Positions 16,441-24,481 of a stretch of DNA of 64,000 nt are shown in pieces. Below the pieces are notes generated by a model. It ran no database searches, had not been told where the DNA came from, and worked only from the letters and a program-made list of their open reading frames with translations. The stretch's first letter is position 1, and each line of letters starts with the position of its first letter. The stretch lies in the NCBI GenBank assembly GCA_963739045.1, contig CAVTYY010000004.1, positions 372,001 to 436,000 of the forward strand, given 5' to 3'. Source of the DNA: Halobacillus_B sp963739045. Its GTDB lineage: Bacteria; Bacillota; Bacilli; Bacillales; Halobacillaceae. A program made the position numbers and the translations under genes.

Positions 16441-18051
16441 CTAGGAGATATCATTAATATTTTCAGGTTTATAGATCGATTGATAAATCTCGTCCAATGA
16501 CCACGTCCGTCCCTTTTCATCCCGGTAGACAATATGATCGCGTGTGAATTTGGTAGGGGTATCTAGGCCCGATGCTGCAGCCAGACGGAAGAGACCTTTG
16601 CGCATGGATATGACATAGTTTGCCGTCCGCCATTTCTTCTCATCGATGACGAGTGCTTTTTGCAGTTCAGGGTCTGTGGTTGCGACTCCGGCAGGGCACG
16701 AGTTTGAATGGCATTGAAGTGCCTGGATGCAGCCAACCGTGATCATAAAAGCTCTGGCGATATTGACGAGATCCGCGCCCATTGCGAGTGCAATGACAAC
16801 ACGGTCAGGTGAAAACATTTTCCCAGAGGCAATAATTTTCAATCGGTCTCTGACACCATATTGCCTTAGGGCATGATCGACAAGCGGAAGTGCAGAGCGA
16901 ATCGGCAGTCCGGCGCTGTCTGCTAATTCCTGATATGACGCACCTGTTCCTCCTTCACCGCCATCGACTGTGATGAAGTCAGGACCCATCCCGGTTTCCT
17001 TTATTGTCTTCGCCAGTTCCTCCGCTTCCTGCCTGCTGCCAATAACAACCTTCATACCGATTGGCTTCCCCGTATGTTTACGAACCTTTTCAAAGAATTC
17101 AAACAAAGAAGGAAGATCTTCAAATTCATGAAAACGGTTCGGACTGTCAATCGACTTAAAAGGCTCGACCATTCTGATGCGTGCGATTTCCTCGGTAACC
17201 TTTTCACCATCTATGTGTCCGCCGCGCGTTTTCGCACCTTGGGCAAGTTTAATCTCAAACGCTTTTACTTCAGGGATTCGGCTCTTTTCCTCTAACGCTT
17301 CCCAGCTGAAATTTCCTTCCTTATCCCTGACACCGAATAACCCTGGTCCGATCTGCATGATAATATCAACTCCGCCTTTAAGGTGGTAATCGGACAAACC
17401 TCCCTCCCCGGTATTCATCCACGTTCCTTTCGCAATTCCTAATCCCTCCGACAATGCTGTAATCGCCCGATCCCCTAAGGAACCGAAACTCATTGCGGAC
17501 ATCCCGATCTGCCCTCTAATCCGAAACGGCTGTCTCGTCTGTTCGCCGATCACAATTGAATCTTCTTCCTCCAATAAATAAACCGGTGACTCTTCTTTCT
17601 CAAGCTTCTCATCGCGCTGTGCAAATAATGGCTCATTTAATAGAAGATAACGGTCCGTGGTCACCTTAGTCTCCCGGTCCATCTTGAGTTCCTCTGTCAA
17701 TTTAGGAAACAATGAGTTACGAATATAAAAGCCAGGCTCCTCAAAATCACGCTGTGAACCAAAGCCAATGACGTCACGTTTGTACTTGGCCTTCTTAACA
17801 ATATGCTGATACTCTACCCGTGAAAAGGGCTTGCCTTCAAGATCATTATTAAACAAATACTGCCTTAGCTCAGGGCCGATACTCTCAAAGAAATAACGCG
17901 CCCTGCCGATCAACGGATAATTCCTGAGAATCGGATGCTGCTTCTGCTTTCGATCCGTAACTAAAAGAAAAATCCCACCGATTAACACAATAAGAATGAT
18001 CACTGCAATTACTACAAAACCTATGATGATCAAGATATCAGCAATCTTCAC
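16441..18051 (-). CDS. FMN-binding glutamate synthase family protein (YerD-like)
   Basis: A 536-residue protein with an N-terminal membrane anchor (about 6-31) and the FMN-binding synthase domain of glutamate synthase (about 85-510). It lacks the glutaminase domain of full GltA. Residues C441, C447 and C452 reproduce the C-x5-C-x4-C ligand pattern of the 3Fe-4S cluster (CIQALQCHSNSC), and TVDGGEGGTGASYQELADS matches the FMN/oxoglutarate site. It resembles B. subtilis YerD in size and layout. These proteins are often called glutamate synthase, but the physiological reaction is not established. It is the first gene of the operon, 21 bases ahead of the acetolactate-synthase-like gene. The membrane anchor suggests electron delivery from the respiratory chain. 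Confidence 0.87.
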   Translation of the reverse strand: MKIADILIIIGFVVIAVIILIVLIGGIFLLVTDRKQKQHPILRNYPLIGRARYFFESIGPELRQYLFNNDLEGKPFSRVEYQHIVKKAKYKRDVIGFGSQRDFEEPGFYIRNSLFPKLTEELKMDRETKVTTDRYLLLNEPLFAQRDEKLEKEESPVYLLEEEDSIVIGEQTRQPFRIRGQIGMSAMSFGSLGDRAITALSEGLGIAKGTWMNTGEGGLSDYHLKGGVDIIMQIGPGLFGVRDKEGNFSWEALEEKSRIPEVKAFEIKLAQGAKTRGGHIDGEKVTEEIARIRMVEPFKSIDSPNRFHEFEDLPSLFEFFEKVRKHTGKPIGMKVVIGSRQEAEELAKTIKETGMGPDFITVDGGEGGTGASYQELADSAGLPIRSALPLVDHALRQYGVRDRLKIIASGKMFSPDRVVIALAMGADLVNIARAFMITVGCIQALQCHSNSCPAGVATTDPELQKALVIDEKKWRTANYVISMRKGLFRLAAASGLDTPTKFTRDHIVYRDEKGRTWSLDEIYQSIYKPENINDIS

Positions 18052-18576
18052 CTGCGACGCTCCTCCACAAATTTACTACACATAGTTTAACCAGATAAGG
18101 AATGATTATGATGGTAATGATGTTTACAGAGAGTTTTTTTTAGATTGTAGTCATGTAAATAAGATTTATCAAAATAGAGGGGGATAAGAGGCGGCATTTG
18201 TTTTTAGATGGGCCGATGTGATTAATAACAGACAGATTAATTCTTGGTGAGACGTTACAAACGGTAGAGAGATATTGGGTAAATACAGCAATGAAAAAAT
18301 GCTTTAATTAATTTAAATCATGGCTGGCGTTTGCTCAAGAACTCTCTGCTGTTGAGTAGAGAATTCAAGGAATGGACTGGGGGTATCCCGAAATGTGAAT
18401 GGGGTATTGGATGAACACGATGCTAGCGATTCCTGAAGAATAACTCACTCCATCGACGCTTGGTATTACTTGCACCTCTATGAGAAGAAGCATTCTATAC
18501 TCCTGCAATAATCTACTATAAGGCAGGGACAAATAGATGTAAGATTACATGAGAACGCTTGGGAAGGAGTTTCTCT
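18052..18576. other. 525-bp intergenic region, no gene seen
   Basis: This region lies between the divergent glutamate-synthase-like operon and the LysE gene and must hold both promoters. I could not pick either with confidence. A short imperfect inverted repeat (GAACTCTCT near 18339 and AGAGAATTC near 18357) is visible. No reading frame in it has a ribosome site and protein-like composition. Confidence 0.5.
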
Positions 18577-19152
18577 ATGAATCTTACATCTTTTTTAATC
18601 TACTGTATTATGATCACTTTTACTCCCGGACCGACAAATATTGTGATAGTATCTACCGCTCATCATTCAGGGACGAGAAAAGCTATGCAATTTACGTGGG
18701 GAGCAACGATCGCGTTCGGATTACTTCTAGTTATTTCTACAGTATTGAATACGGTACTTATGACGATTCTTCCTAAAATCCTACTAGTCATGCAGATGGT
18801 GGGAAGCTGCTACATGTTATATTTGGCGTATCAAATATTTAGAATGGATAACTCAAAGGGAAATAAAAATCAAGCGGGTACATTTGTGTCCGGCTTTCTG
18901 ATGCAATTTTTAAATCCTAAAGTAGTTCTATTTACCATGACGGTGATTCCGAGCTTCATTTTACCTTATTATGTCTCGAAATCTGCCATGGCGGCCGGGG
19001 TTATAGGGATAACAGTTATTGGGTTTTCTGCATTCACCACCTGGTTGCTTTTTGGTACTATTTTCAAACAAGTCCTGCAGAAGTACAATAAAACTGTGAA
19101 TGTAATCATGTCATTGTTTCTAGCTTATTCTGCAATTATGCTGTGGATTTAG
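18577..19152 (+). CDS. LysE/RhtB family amino-acid exporter
   Basis: A 191-residue membrane protein of the LysE/RhtB translocator family, which exports amino acids or related compounds using the proton gradient. The N-terminal family signature is clear: ITFTPGPTNIVIVSTAHHSG within residues 13-33. Six membrane segments span the chain, and FLMQFLNPKVVLFTMTVIPS near 109-128 matches the second conserved block. The ATG at 18577 has AAGGAG seven bases upstream. An AraC-type regulator follows after 25 bases, a frequent pairing in which the regulator senses the exported compound. The substrate is unknown. Confidence 0.88.
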   Translation: MNLTSFLIYCIMITFTPGPTNIVIVSTAHHSGTRKAMQFTWGATIAFGLLLVISTVLNTVLMTILPKILLVMQMVGSCYMLYLAYQIFRMDNSKGNKNQAGTFVSGFLMQFLNPKVVLFTMTVIPSFILPYYVSKSAMAAGVIGITVIGFSAFTTWLLFGTIFKQVLQKYNKTVNVIMSLFLAYSAIMLWI

Positions 19153-19177
19153 GAAAGTGAATGGAGAGGTGAATGAA

Positions 19178-19954
19178 TTGGAGAAATTCATTTATAAAAA
19201 ATCGGCAGAAATTACCGCATTGTCAGCAAGTATTCATGAATTTTCCTATAAAAAACATGCGCATGAAGAGTATGCCATAGGGGTGACCATTCGTGGTATT
19301 CAGCGTTATCACTTAGATGGCAATGTGCAAATGTCTTATCCGAAAGGTGTTATGCTGTTTAACCCTGAACAGGCCCATGACGGAATGGCCCATGATGAGA
19401 CTGGCCTTGATTACGTGATGCTGTATATTAAGCCGCAATTGCTTCTAGATGCTCTTCAGATGAAGGAAATGGTGCGTTTTCCTTCTCCAATCTTATATGA
19501 TAAGCGACTTAAGCAAAGCATTATAAATCTTGCCCAGGCGATCTTAGTGGATAAAGATGAGGCCATTTGCAGTGAATTATTCTTATCTTTAGCTGATCGT
19601 CTAATTCAAACAGACCTTTCTACAGAATTGAAGAAAGATCATACCTTAATTAAGAAAGCCAAAGATATTCTTCATGCCCATTTAGATAGGGGGCTTAAAC
19701 TGGATGAAATATCTCAGGAGCTCTGTTTGTCGAAATATCAGTTTATCAGATTTTTTAAGGCACATACTGGAATTTCTCCTTATCAGTACTATCTTAACGC
19801 CAAAATAGAGTATGCCAAGCAGAGGATAGAGAAAAGTGGTGATATATACTCAGCCGTAGCTGAATGCGGTTTTACAGATTTAACTCATTTAAATAAACAC
19901 TTTAAAAATATCTATGGTACAACAGCATTTGAATTTCATTCCAGTCTAAATTAA
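19178..19954 (+). CDS. AraC family transcriptional regulator
   Basis: A 258-residue regulator with an N-terminal cupin-like ligand-binding domain (about 15-95, with the metal/ligand-binding style KKHAHEEYAIGV and FNPEQAHDGM) and a C-terminal double helix-turn-helix of the AraC/XylS type (about 155-255; LCLSKYQFIRFFKAHTGISP and AVAECGFTDLTHLNKHFKN). I prefer the TTG at 19178 because GGAGAGG (19163-19169) lies eight bases before it; the in-frame GTG at 19157 has its only purine-rich run directly abutting it. The gene follows the LysE exporter closely and probably controls it. It ends at a bidirectional terminator shared with the convergent siderophore-binding lipoprotein gene. Confidence 0.87.
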   Translation: MEKFIYKKSAEITALSASIHEFSYKKHAHEEYAIGVTIRGIQRYHLDGNVQMSYPKGVMLFNPEQAHDGMAHDETGLDYVMLYIKPQLLLDALQMKEMVRFPSPILYDKRLKQSIINLAQAILVDKDEAICSELFLSLADRLIQTDLSTELKKDHTLIKKAKDILHAHLDRGLKLDEISQELCLSKYQFIRFFKAHTGISPYQYYLNAKIEYAKQRIEKSGDIYSAVAECGFTDLTHLNKHFKNIYGTTAFEFHSSLN

Positions 19955-20033
19955 GCGACTAATGTATCTCTCTGGTTTAAGAGCCCTATACGCTGCCAAA
20001 AAGGGGCTTTTGAAAGAGTTCCAAATCGAAGAA

Positions 20034-20064
20034 AGAACCACACCGGACTCGCTGGTGTGGTTCT
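20034..20064. terminator. bidirectional intrinsic terminator
   Basis: AGAACCACACC (20034-20044) and GGTGTGGTTCT (20054-20064) form a perfect 11-bp stem with a 9-base loop between the convergent AraC and lipoprotein genes. A second, weaker hairpin (AGAGCCC/GGGGCTTTT, about 19980-20012) precedes it on the AraC side. Confidence 0.85.
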
Positions 20065-20077
20065 TCTATGGTAAAAC

Positions 20078-21058
20078 TTATTGTTCATCATCTAAGAAAT
20101 ATTTTTCTAAATCATCTACCATGCGATTAGCAGCAATGTAACCGCCAGCTGTATTCCAAATCGCATCGCTTACTTCATGAACATCACCGGATTTCACTAC
20201 ATCGAGGTTTTGGAACAATGGATCGTTCAGCCAGTCTTTCTCCACATTATTCGCTGCCCCATCACCAGTATCATAAGTGAAATAAAACATTACATCCCCA
20301 TCCATAGCTGGAATTCTTTCTTTCGTCGCTTTTTCCATAAAGTCATCTTTATCTTGGGATTCTGGACGGTTGAAGCCGATTTGATCAAGAATGACTCCTG
20401 AGAAAGAATCTTTATGATAAATACGTACATGGTCAGGCATAAAGCGGATAACGGATACTTTCTGGTTAAGTTTATCACCAGCCTGGTCAGCGAAGTCTTT
20501 CAAGCGCTGGTCATAATCGTCGATCAGTTTCTGTCCTTTATCTTCCTTGTTTAAAGCTTTCGCATAAGTCATAAAGTTTGTTTGCCATTCTCCACGCAGT
20601 GTTTCGGAGAAAATTGTTGGTGCGATGGCACTTAACTTATCGTAAATATCTTCTTGACGCATTTTGTTTCCAATAATGAGGTCAGGTTTTAAGGAAAGAA
20701 TCTTTTCAATGTTTACGTTGGACTCGTCTCCAACGACTTCTACACCTTCCATTTGATCACTGATATGGTCATACCATGGATCTCCTGTCCAGGATTTAAC
20801 GGCTCCAACCGGTTTAATTCCCATGGCAAGCAGTGCTTCTGTTCCTTCGTTAGTCAGGACAACTACACGTTTAGGTTCAGATTTAACGGTAGTTTCTCCC
20901 ATCGCGTGTTTTATCGTGTAAGGTTCAAATTCATCGGTGCCTTCATTTCCACTACTTTGGTCTTCACTCGATGTATCTTTAGAATCTTCTCCACATGCTG
21001 CTAGCAGAAGTGAGAATAGCAGCAGCATCAGGAAAGGCAATAAGTATTTTTTTGTCAT
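20078..21058 (-). CDS. siderophore ABC transporter substrate-binding lipoprotein
   Basis: A 326-residue lipoprotein that captures ferric siderophore outside the membrane for an ABC importer. The signal peptide ends in the lipobox LLAACG with the lipidated cysteine at C22, followed by a low-complexity acidic linker (about 24-45). The rest is a class III (FeuA/FhuD-type) binding protein with PKRVVVLTNEGTEALLAMGI (about 62-81) and LSLKPDLIIGNKMRQEDIYD. It is transcribed away from the permease-ATPase operon, and a Fur box (21076-21090) overlaps its promoter region. The neighbouring hydroxamate biosynthesis operon suggests the ligand is a schizokinen-type chelate, but the binding specificity is inference. 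Confidence 0.92.
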   Translation of the reverse strand: MTKKYLLPFLMLLLFSLLLAACGEDSKDTSSEDQSSGNEGTDEFEPYTIKHAMGETTVKSEPKRVVVLTNEGTEALLAMGIKPVGAVKSWTGDPWYDHISDQMEGVEVVGDESNVNIEKILSLKPDLIIGNKMRQEDIYDKLSAIAPTIFSETLRGEWQTNFMTYAKALNKEDKGQKLIDDYDQRLKDFADQAGDKLNQKVSVIRFMPDHVRIYHKDSFSGVILDQIGFNRPESQDKDDFMEKATKERIPAMDGDVMFYFTYDTGDGAANNVEKDWLNDPLFQNLDVVKSGDVHEVSDAIWNTAGGYIAANRMVDDLEKYFLDDEQ

Positions 21059-21075
21059 AAAAGCAACTCCCTAAT

Positions 21076-21090
21076 TGATTATGATTATCA
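21076..21090. promoter_or_regulatory. Fur box of the binding-protein gene
   Basis: TGATTATGATTATCA matches the 7-1-7 Fur consensus TGATAATNATTATCA with one mismatch. It lies 18-32 bases upstream of the lipoprotein start. Confidence 0.85.
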
Positions 21091-21160
21091 TTTACAGTTA
21101 GTAGACTATAGAAAATCCGTCAATAAGTCAACAGATTTTGCAAAGAAACTGTAATCAAAT

Positions 21161-21175
21161 TGAAAATGATTCTCA
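21161..21175. promoter_or_regulatory. Fur box of the permease-ATPase operon
   Basis: TGAAAATGATTCTCA matches the Fur consensus with two mismatches, and the sequence continues as AAATCATT, extending the palindrome. It ends just before the TTGACA hexamer of the downstream promoter. Confidence 0.75.
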
Positions 21176-21181
21176 AAATCA

Positions 21182-21210
21182 TTGACACTAGAACAGGCTG
21201 CAAATAAACT
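21182..21210 (+). promoter_or_regulatory. SigA promoter of the siderophore permease operon
   Basis: TTGACA at 21182-21187 is a consensus -35 element; TAAACT at 21205-21210 lies exactly 17 bases downstream. An overlapping TATACT follows at 21210-21215. The Fur box is immediately upstream. Confidence 0.7.
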
Positions 21211-21258
21211 ATACTATAGAAGTAGTTTAAGAGTTATAGATTTGAGAGGATATAGTTT

Positions 21259-22263
21259 ATGGTGTTAAAATCGGCAAAACAAAAGGGAATCGGGATTTTA
21301 GCAGGAATCTTGCTCCTCATTATTTTTACTTTAGCGAGTGTCGGATTAGGTTACACAGATGTGAACTTAGCCGATGTATATAGAGCTTTCATGCATTTTG
21401 ATCAGTCTAACCAGCATATTATTATCCGAGAAGTAAGGTTGCCCCGGGCTATCCTCGCTGTATGTGTAGGTTCTTCTCTGGCTATCGCCGGCGTTCTTAT
21501 GCAGGCTTTAACTAGGAATTCACTGGCGTCACCAGGGATTTTCGGGGTAAACGCCGGAGCTTCATTTTTTGTAGTTTTATCCATTTCCTATTTACCTTCT
21601 CTATCCTTGCAGGGGATGACGTGGATTTCCTTTACCGGGGCTGCTTTTGCAGCGGTAGTGGTGTATGGAATAGGTGCTGCTGGCAGCCAGGGGCTTACGC
21701 CTGTTCGGCTTACTTTAGCCGGGGCAGCGATTGCGGCATTATTTTCTTCTTTCACCCAGGGAATGCTCGTTTTAAATGAGAAAGCGCTCGATGAAGTGCT
21801 GTTTTGGCTGGCAGGTTCTGTGCAGGGAAGGGAGCTCAGTTACTTATATCCGGTGCTTCCTTATCTTACCCTCGCATGGATCGGTTCGTTCTTTATCGGC
21901 CGGCATATTAACGTCCTGTTAATGGGAGAAGATGTGGCTCAGGGACTTGGCCAGCGAACGGGCTGGATCAAGGCATTCGCCGGTGTTTTAATTATCCTGT
22001 TAGCCGGAGGAGCCGTTGCCATCGCAGGACCGATTGGATTTGTCGGAATCGTGGTGCCCCATTTTGCCAGAAGAATCGCAGGGCAGGATCATCGCTGGGT
22101 TATTCCATATGCTGCGTTGTTAGGGGCCATCCTGCTGCTGGCTGCAGATATTAGTGCCAGATATGTGATCATGCCTGAAGAGGTCCCTGTAGGGGTCATG
22201 ACGGCGATGATCGGCACCCCATTCTTTATCTTCATTGCGCGCAGGGGGGTGGCCGTGAAATGA
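21259..22263 (+). CDS. iron-siderophore ABC transporter permease (FecCD family)
   Basis: A 334-residue permease with about nine to ten membrane segments. Conserved FecCD blocks are visible: REVRLPRAILAVCVGSSLAI near 53-72, MQALTRNSLASPGIFGVNAG near 83-102, and the ATPase-coupling and C-terminal blocks AIAGPIGFVGIVVPHFAR (about 255-272). With the next gene it forms the heterodimeric pore through which the chelate enters. The ATG at 21259 has GAGAGGA eight bases upstream. The stop overlaps the next start by four bases (ATGA), so translation is coupled. The Fur box and promoter directly upstream indicate iron repression. Confidence 0.93.
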   Translation: MVLKSAKQKGIGILAGILLLIIFTLASVGLGYTDVNLADVYRAFMHFDQSNQHIIIREVRLPRAILAVCVGSSLAIAGVLMQALTRNSLASPGIFGVNAGASFFVVLSISYLPSLSLQGMTWISFTGAAFAAVVVYGIGAAGSQGLTPVRLTLAGAAIAALFSSFTQGMLVLNEKALDEVLFWLAGSVQGRELSYLYPVLPYLTLAWIGSFFIGRHINVLLMGEDVAQGLGQRTGWIKAFAGVLIILLAGGAVAIAGPIGFVGIVVPHFARRIAGQDHRWVIPYAALLGAILLLAADISARYVIMPEEVPVGVMTAMIGTPFFIFIARRGVAVK

Positions 22264-23315
22264 AACGAATACAAACGCTGCGCACGAAGAAAGACCGCTT
22301 TTCACTATTATTTGATCCTAAAGCTGTCTTTATATTCGGAGGGCTGACCCTCGGTTTAATTCTATTGTTTATACTATCCTCGTCTTTAGGGGAATTGTTT
22401 GTTAATCCAATTGATGTGGTGAAAGTTTTCTTTGGGCAGGGCGATCAATCGGACCGTTTAGTCGTAAATATGTTCCGGATGCCGCGAATTTTAACAGCTT
22501 TATTTGTAGGTGTAGGTTTAGCTGTAAGTGGAGCAATTTTACAAGGTATGATTAGAAATCCTCTAGCTTCTCCTGATATCATTGGATTAACAGGAGGGGC
22601 AGGAGTAGGGGTCGTATCTTTTCTTGCACTCTTTAGTAATGACGACAATGCTTTGACCGTCAGCATCAGCTGGATGCCGCTTGCTTCCTTTTTAGGTGCT
22701 ATACTAGTAGGAGTATTGGTGTATTTGTTTGCTTACAAAAATGGAGTCTCACCGATGAGGCTTGTCTTAATTGGGATTGGGATATCTGCCCTTACCCAGG
22801 CGTTAATTACTATGCTTATGATTCTTGGTCCAATCTTTAGAGCTTCCCAGGCAAATATTTGGCTGACAGGAAGCGTTTATGGTTCAAATTGGAACGAGGT
22901 AAAAATAATCATTCCTGTGGTTGTGTTCTTAGTTCTGTTATCGATGATAGTAGCGAGGAGAATTAATGCACAGGAACTAGGAGAAGAAACGGCTTCAGGG
23001 ATAGGGGTTCACTTAGAAAGAGATCGTATATTGTTTTTAATTTTGTCTACCGGCTTAACTGGAATCTCAGTTGCTTTCGCCGGCGGAATAGGTTTTGTTG
23101 GATTAATGGCTCCTCATATAGCCAGAAGGCTGGTGGGTTCATCCTACGGAGCCTTAATACCGGTTTCAGCTGTCATGGGTGCTATACTCGTTATGGGAGC
23201 TGATCTTATCGGCCGTACTTTATTTTTACCAGTCGAAGTACCTGCAGGTGTGTTTACAGCCGCTATTGGAGCCCCTTATTTCATTTATTTACTCTATACA
23301 AGCAAGCGTTCATAA
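22260..23315 (+). CDS. iron-siderophore ABC transporter permease (FecCD family), second subunit
   Basis: A 351-residue FecCD permease, the partner of the preceding subunit. Family blocks: VVNMFRMPRILTALFVGVGL near 68-87, LQGMIRNPLASPDIIGLTGG near 94-113, and AFAGGIGFVGLMAPHIARRL near 274-293. The N-terminus carries a longer cytoplasmic leader (about 35 residues, basic) than the first subunit. It overlaps the upstream gene by four bases and is followed after 14 bases by the ATPase gene, giving a permease-permease-ATPase operon without the binding protein, which is divergent. The lack of a terminator before the ATPase supports one transcript. Confidence 0.93.
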   Translation: MKRIQTLRTKKDRFSLLFDPKAVFIFGGLTLGLILLFILSSSLGELFVNPIDVVKVFFGQGDQSDRLVVNMFRMPRILTALFVGVGLAVSGAILQGMIRNPLASPDIIGLTGGAGVGVVSFLALFSNDDNALTVSISWMPLASFLGAILVGVLVYLFAYKNGVSPMRLVLIGIGISALTQALITMLMILGPIFRASQANIWLTGSVYGSNWNEVKIIIPVVVFLVLLSMIVARRINAQELGEETASGIGVHLERDRILFLILSTGLTGISVAFAGGIGFVGLMAPHIARRLVGSSYGALIPVSAVMGAILVMGADLIGRTLFLPVEVPAGVFTAAIGAPYFIYLLYTSKRS

Positions 23316-23329
23316 AAGGAGAGAGACAG

Positions 23330-24154
23330 ATGGAAACGTTGACTGCAAAAGATTTGACCTTAGGCTATGGAGACTCGACCATCATCGATTCACTGGATGT
23401 TAAAATTCCTAAAGGGGAAGTGACCGTTCTGATCGGAGGCAATGGCTGCGGAAAGTCAACGCTCCTTCGTTCCTTGTCCAGATTACTGAAACCACAATCC
23501 GGTCATATTGTCCTTGATAATAAAGATATTGCGAAAATGCGGACGAAGGAAGTAGCCAAAAAGATGGCCATTCTGCCGCAATCTCCAGTTACTCCTGAAG
23601 GACTGACTGTACTGCAGCTAGTTAAGCAAGGCCGCTACCCTTATCAAAGCTGGGCGAAGCAATGGTCGAAAAAAGATGAAGAAGCGGTAAATGAAGCTTT
23701 GAAAGCAACGAATACAGACGAATTGAGGGACCGGTCTGTTGATTCCTTATCAGGTGGACAGAGACAGCGCGCTTGGATTGCCATGACGCTTGCACAAGGA
23801 ACTGATACCCTCCTGCTGGATGAACCGACGACTTATCTGGATATGGCTCATCAAATTGAAATTCTTGATCTATTATTTGAACTTAACCAAGAACAGGGCC
23901 GGACTGTTGTGATGGTGCTCCACGATATTAATCTTGCCAGCCGGTACGCAGATCACATCATCGCTCTCAAAGATAAATCTGTATATGCGGAAGGGAAACC
24001 CGAAGACATCATTTCCTGTCAATTAGTGCAGGATGTTTTTGAGATGAACTGTGACGTCCGAGAAGACCCGCTGTTTGGAACGCCTATGTGTATTCCTCAC
24101 GGCAAGGGCCGCTGCATTATTAAGGAAGTTGTGCAACAGCAGCGAACCTCCTGA
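23330..24154 (+). CDS. siderophore ABC transporter ATP-binding protein
   Basis: A 274-residue ATPase of the FecE/FhuC/YusV type that drives siderophore import. Walker A is GGNGCGKST (near residues 37-45), the Q-loop follows in MAILPQSPVTPEGLTVLQLV, the signature is LSGGQRQRAWIA (about 139-150), Walker B is TLLLDEPTTYLDM, and the switch histidine is in VMVLHDINLASRYADH. The length is normal. GAGAGA precedes the ATG at 23330. It ends the operon and is followed by a perfect 17-bp terminator hairpin at 24247-24286. YusV-like ATPases can serve more than one siderophore permease, so it may also energise other uptake systems. Confidence 0.94.
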   Translation: METLTAKDLTLGYGDSTIIDSLDVKIPKGEVTVLIGGNGCGKSTLLRSLSRLLKPQSGHIVLDNKDIAKMRTKEVAKKMAILPQSPVTPEGLTVLQLVKQGRYPYQSWAKQWSKKDEEAVNEALKATNTDELRDRSVDSLSGGQRQRAWIAMTLAQGTDTLLLDEPTTYLDMAHQIEILDLLFELNQEQGRTVVMVLHDINLASRYADHIIALKDKSVYAEGKPEDIISCQLVQDVFEMNCDVREDPLFGTPMCIPHGKGRCIIKEVVQQQRTS

Positions 24155-24246
24155 TCCATGTTGACAAGGGATAGGGGAGTTTGTACTTGCAGGCATGACA
24201 GTAAATTACAGCTTATCTTTTGAATTTTAAATGTATTGGCAGTATT

Positions 24247-24290
24247 AACGTACCCCTTATCTGGATGAACAGATAAGGGGTACGTTTTAT
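24247..24290 (+). terminator. intrinsic terminator after the iron ABC operon
   Basis: AACGTACCCCTTATCTG (24247-24263) and its exact complement (24270-24286) form a 17-bp stem with a 6-base loop, followed by TTTT. It is palindromic enough to work in both directions. Confidence 0.88.
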
Positions 24291-24354
24291 CGTTTAGGAC
24301 TCTCCTATCAGAATAGTAGATGAGTTCTTTATATAAAAGGAAAATTATTTTCAT

Positions 24355-24468
24355 GTGGAAGTGAATTTCTTGAAAAAAATTACTTTTATCGATAGGATGA
24401 GTTCATTGACTAAATGGAAGAGGCGCGTTTACAAAAAGACGAACATAAAGCTGTTTGTCGTCGACTGA
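24355..24468 (+). CDS. possible small basic leader peptide (37 aa)
   Basis: A short frame from GTG at 24355 (or TTG at 24370) to TGA at 24466-24468 encodes a lysine/arginine-rich peptide (LTKWKRRVYKKTNIKLFVVD at its end). It stops 13 bases before the start of the following membrane-protein gene, and that gene's ribosome site overlaps its end, the arrangement expected of a translated leader. Its own ribosome site is poor (AAAAGG is too far from the start), so it may not be translated. I do not recognise the peptide. Confidence 0.25.
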   Translation: MEVNFLKKITFIDRMSSLTKWKRRVYKKTNIKLFVVD

Positions 24469-24481
24469 TAGGGGAATCTTT

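Noticed and set aside
18541..18776. A 75-codon frame overlapping the start of the LysE gene.
   Set aside because: It is an out-of-frame shadow; LysE has the family signature and the better ribosome site.
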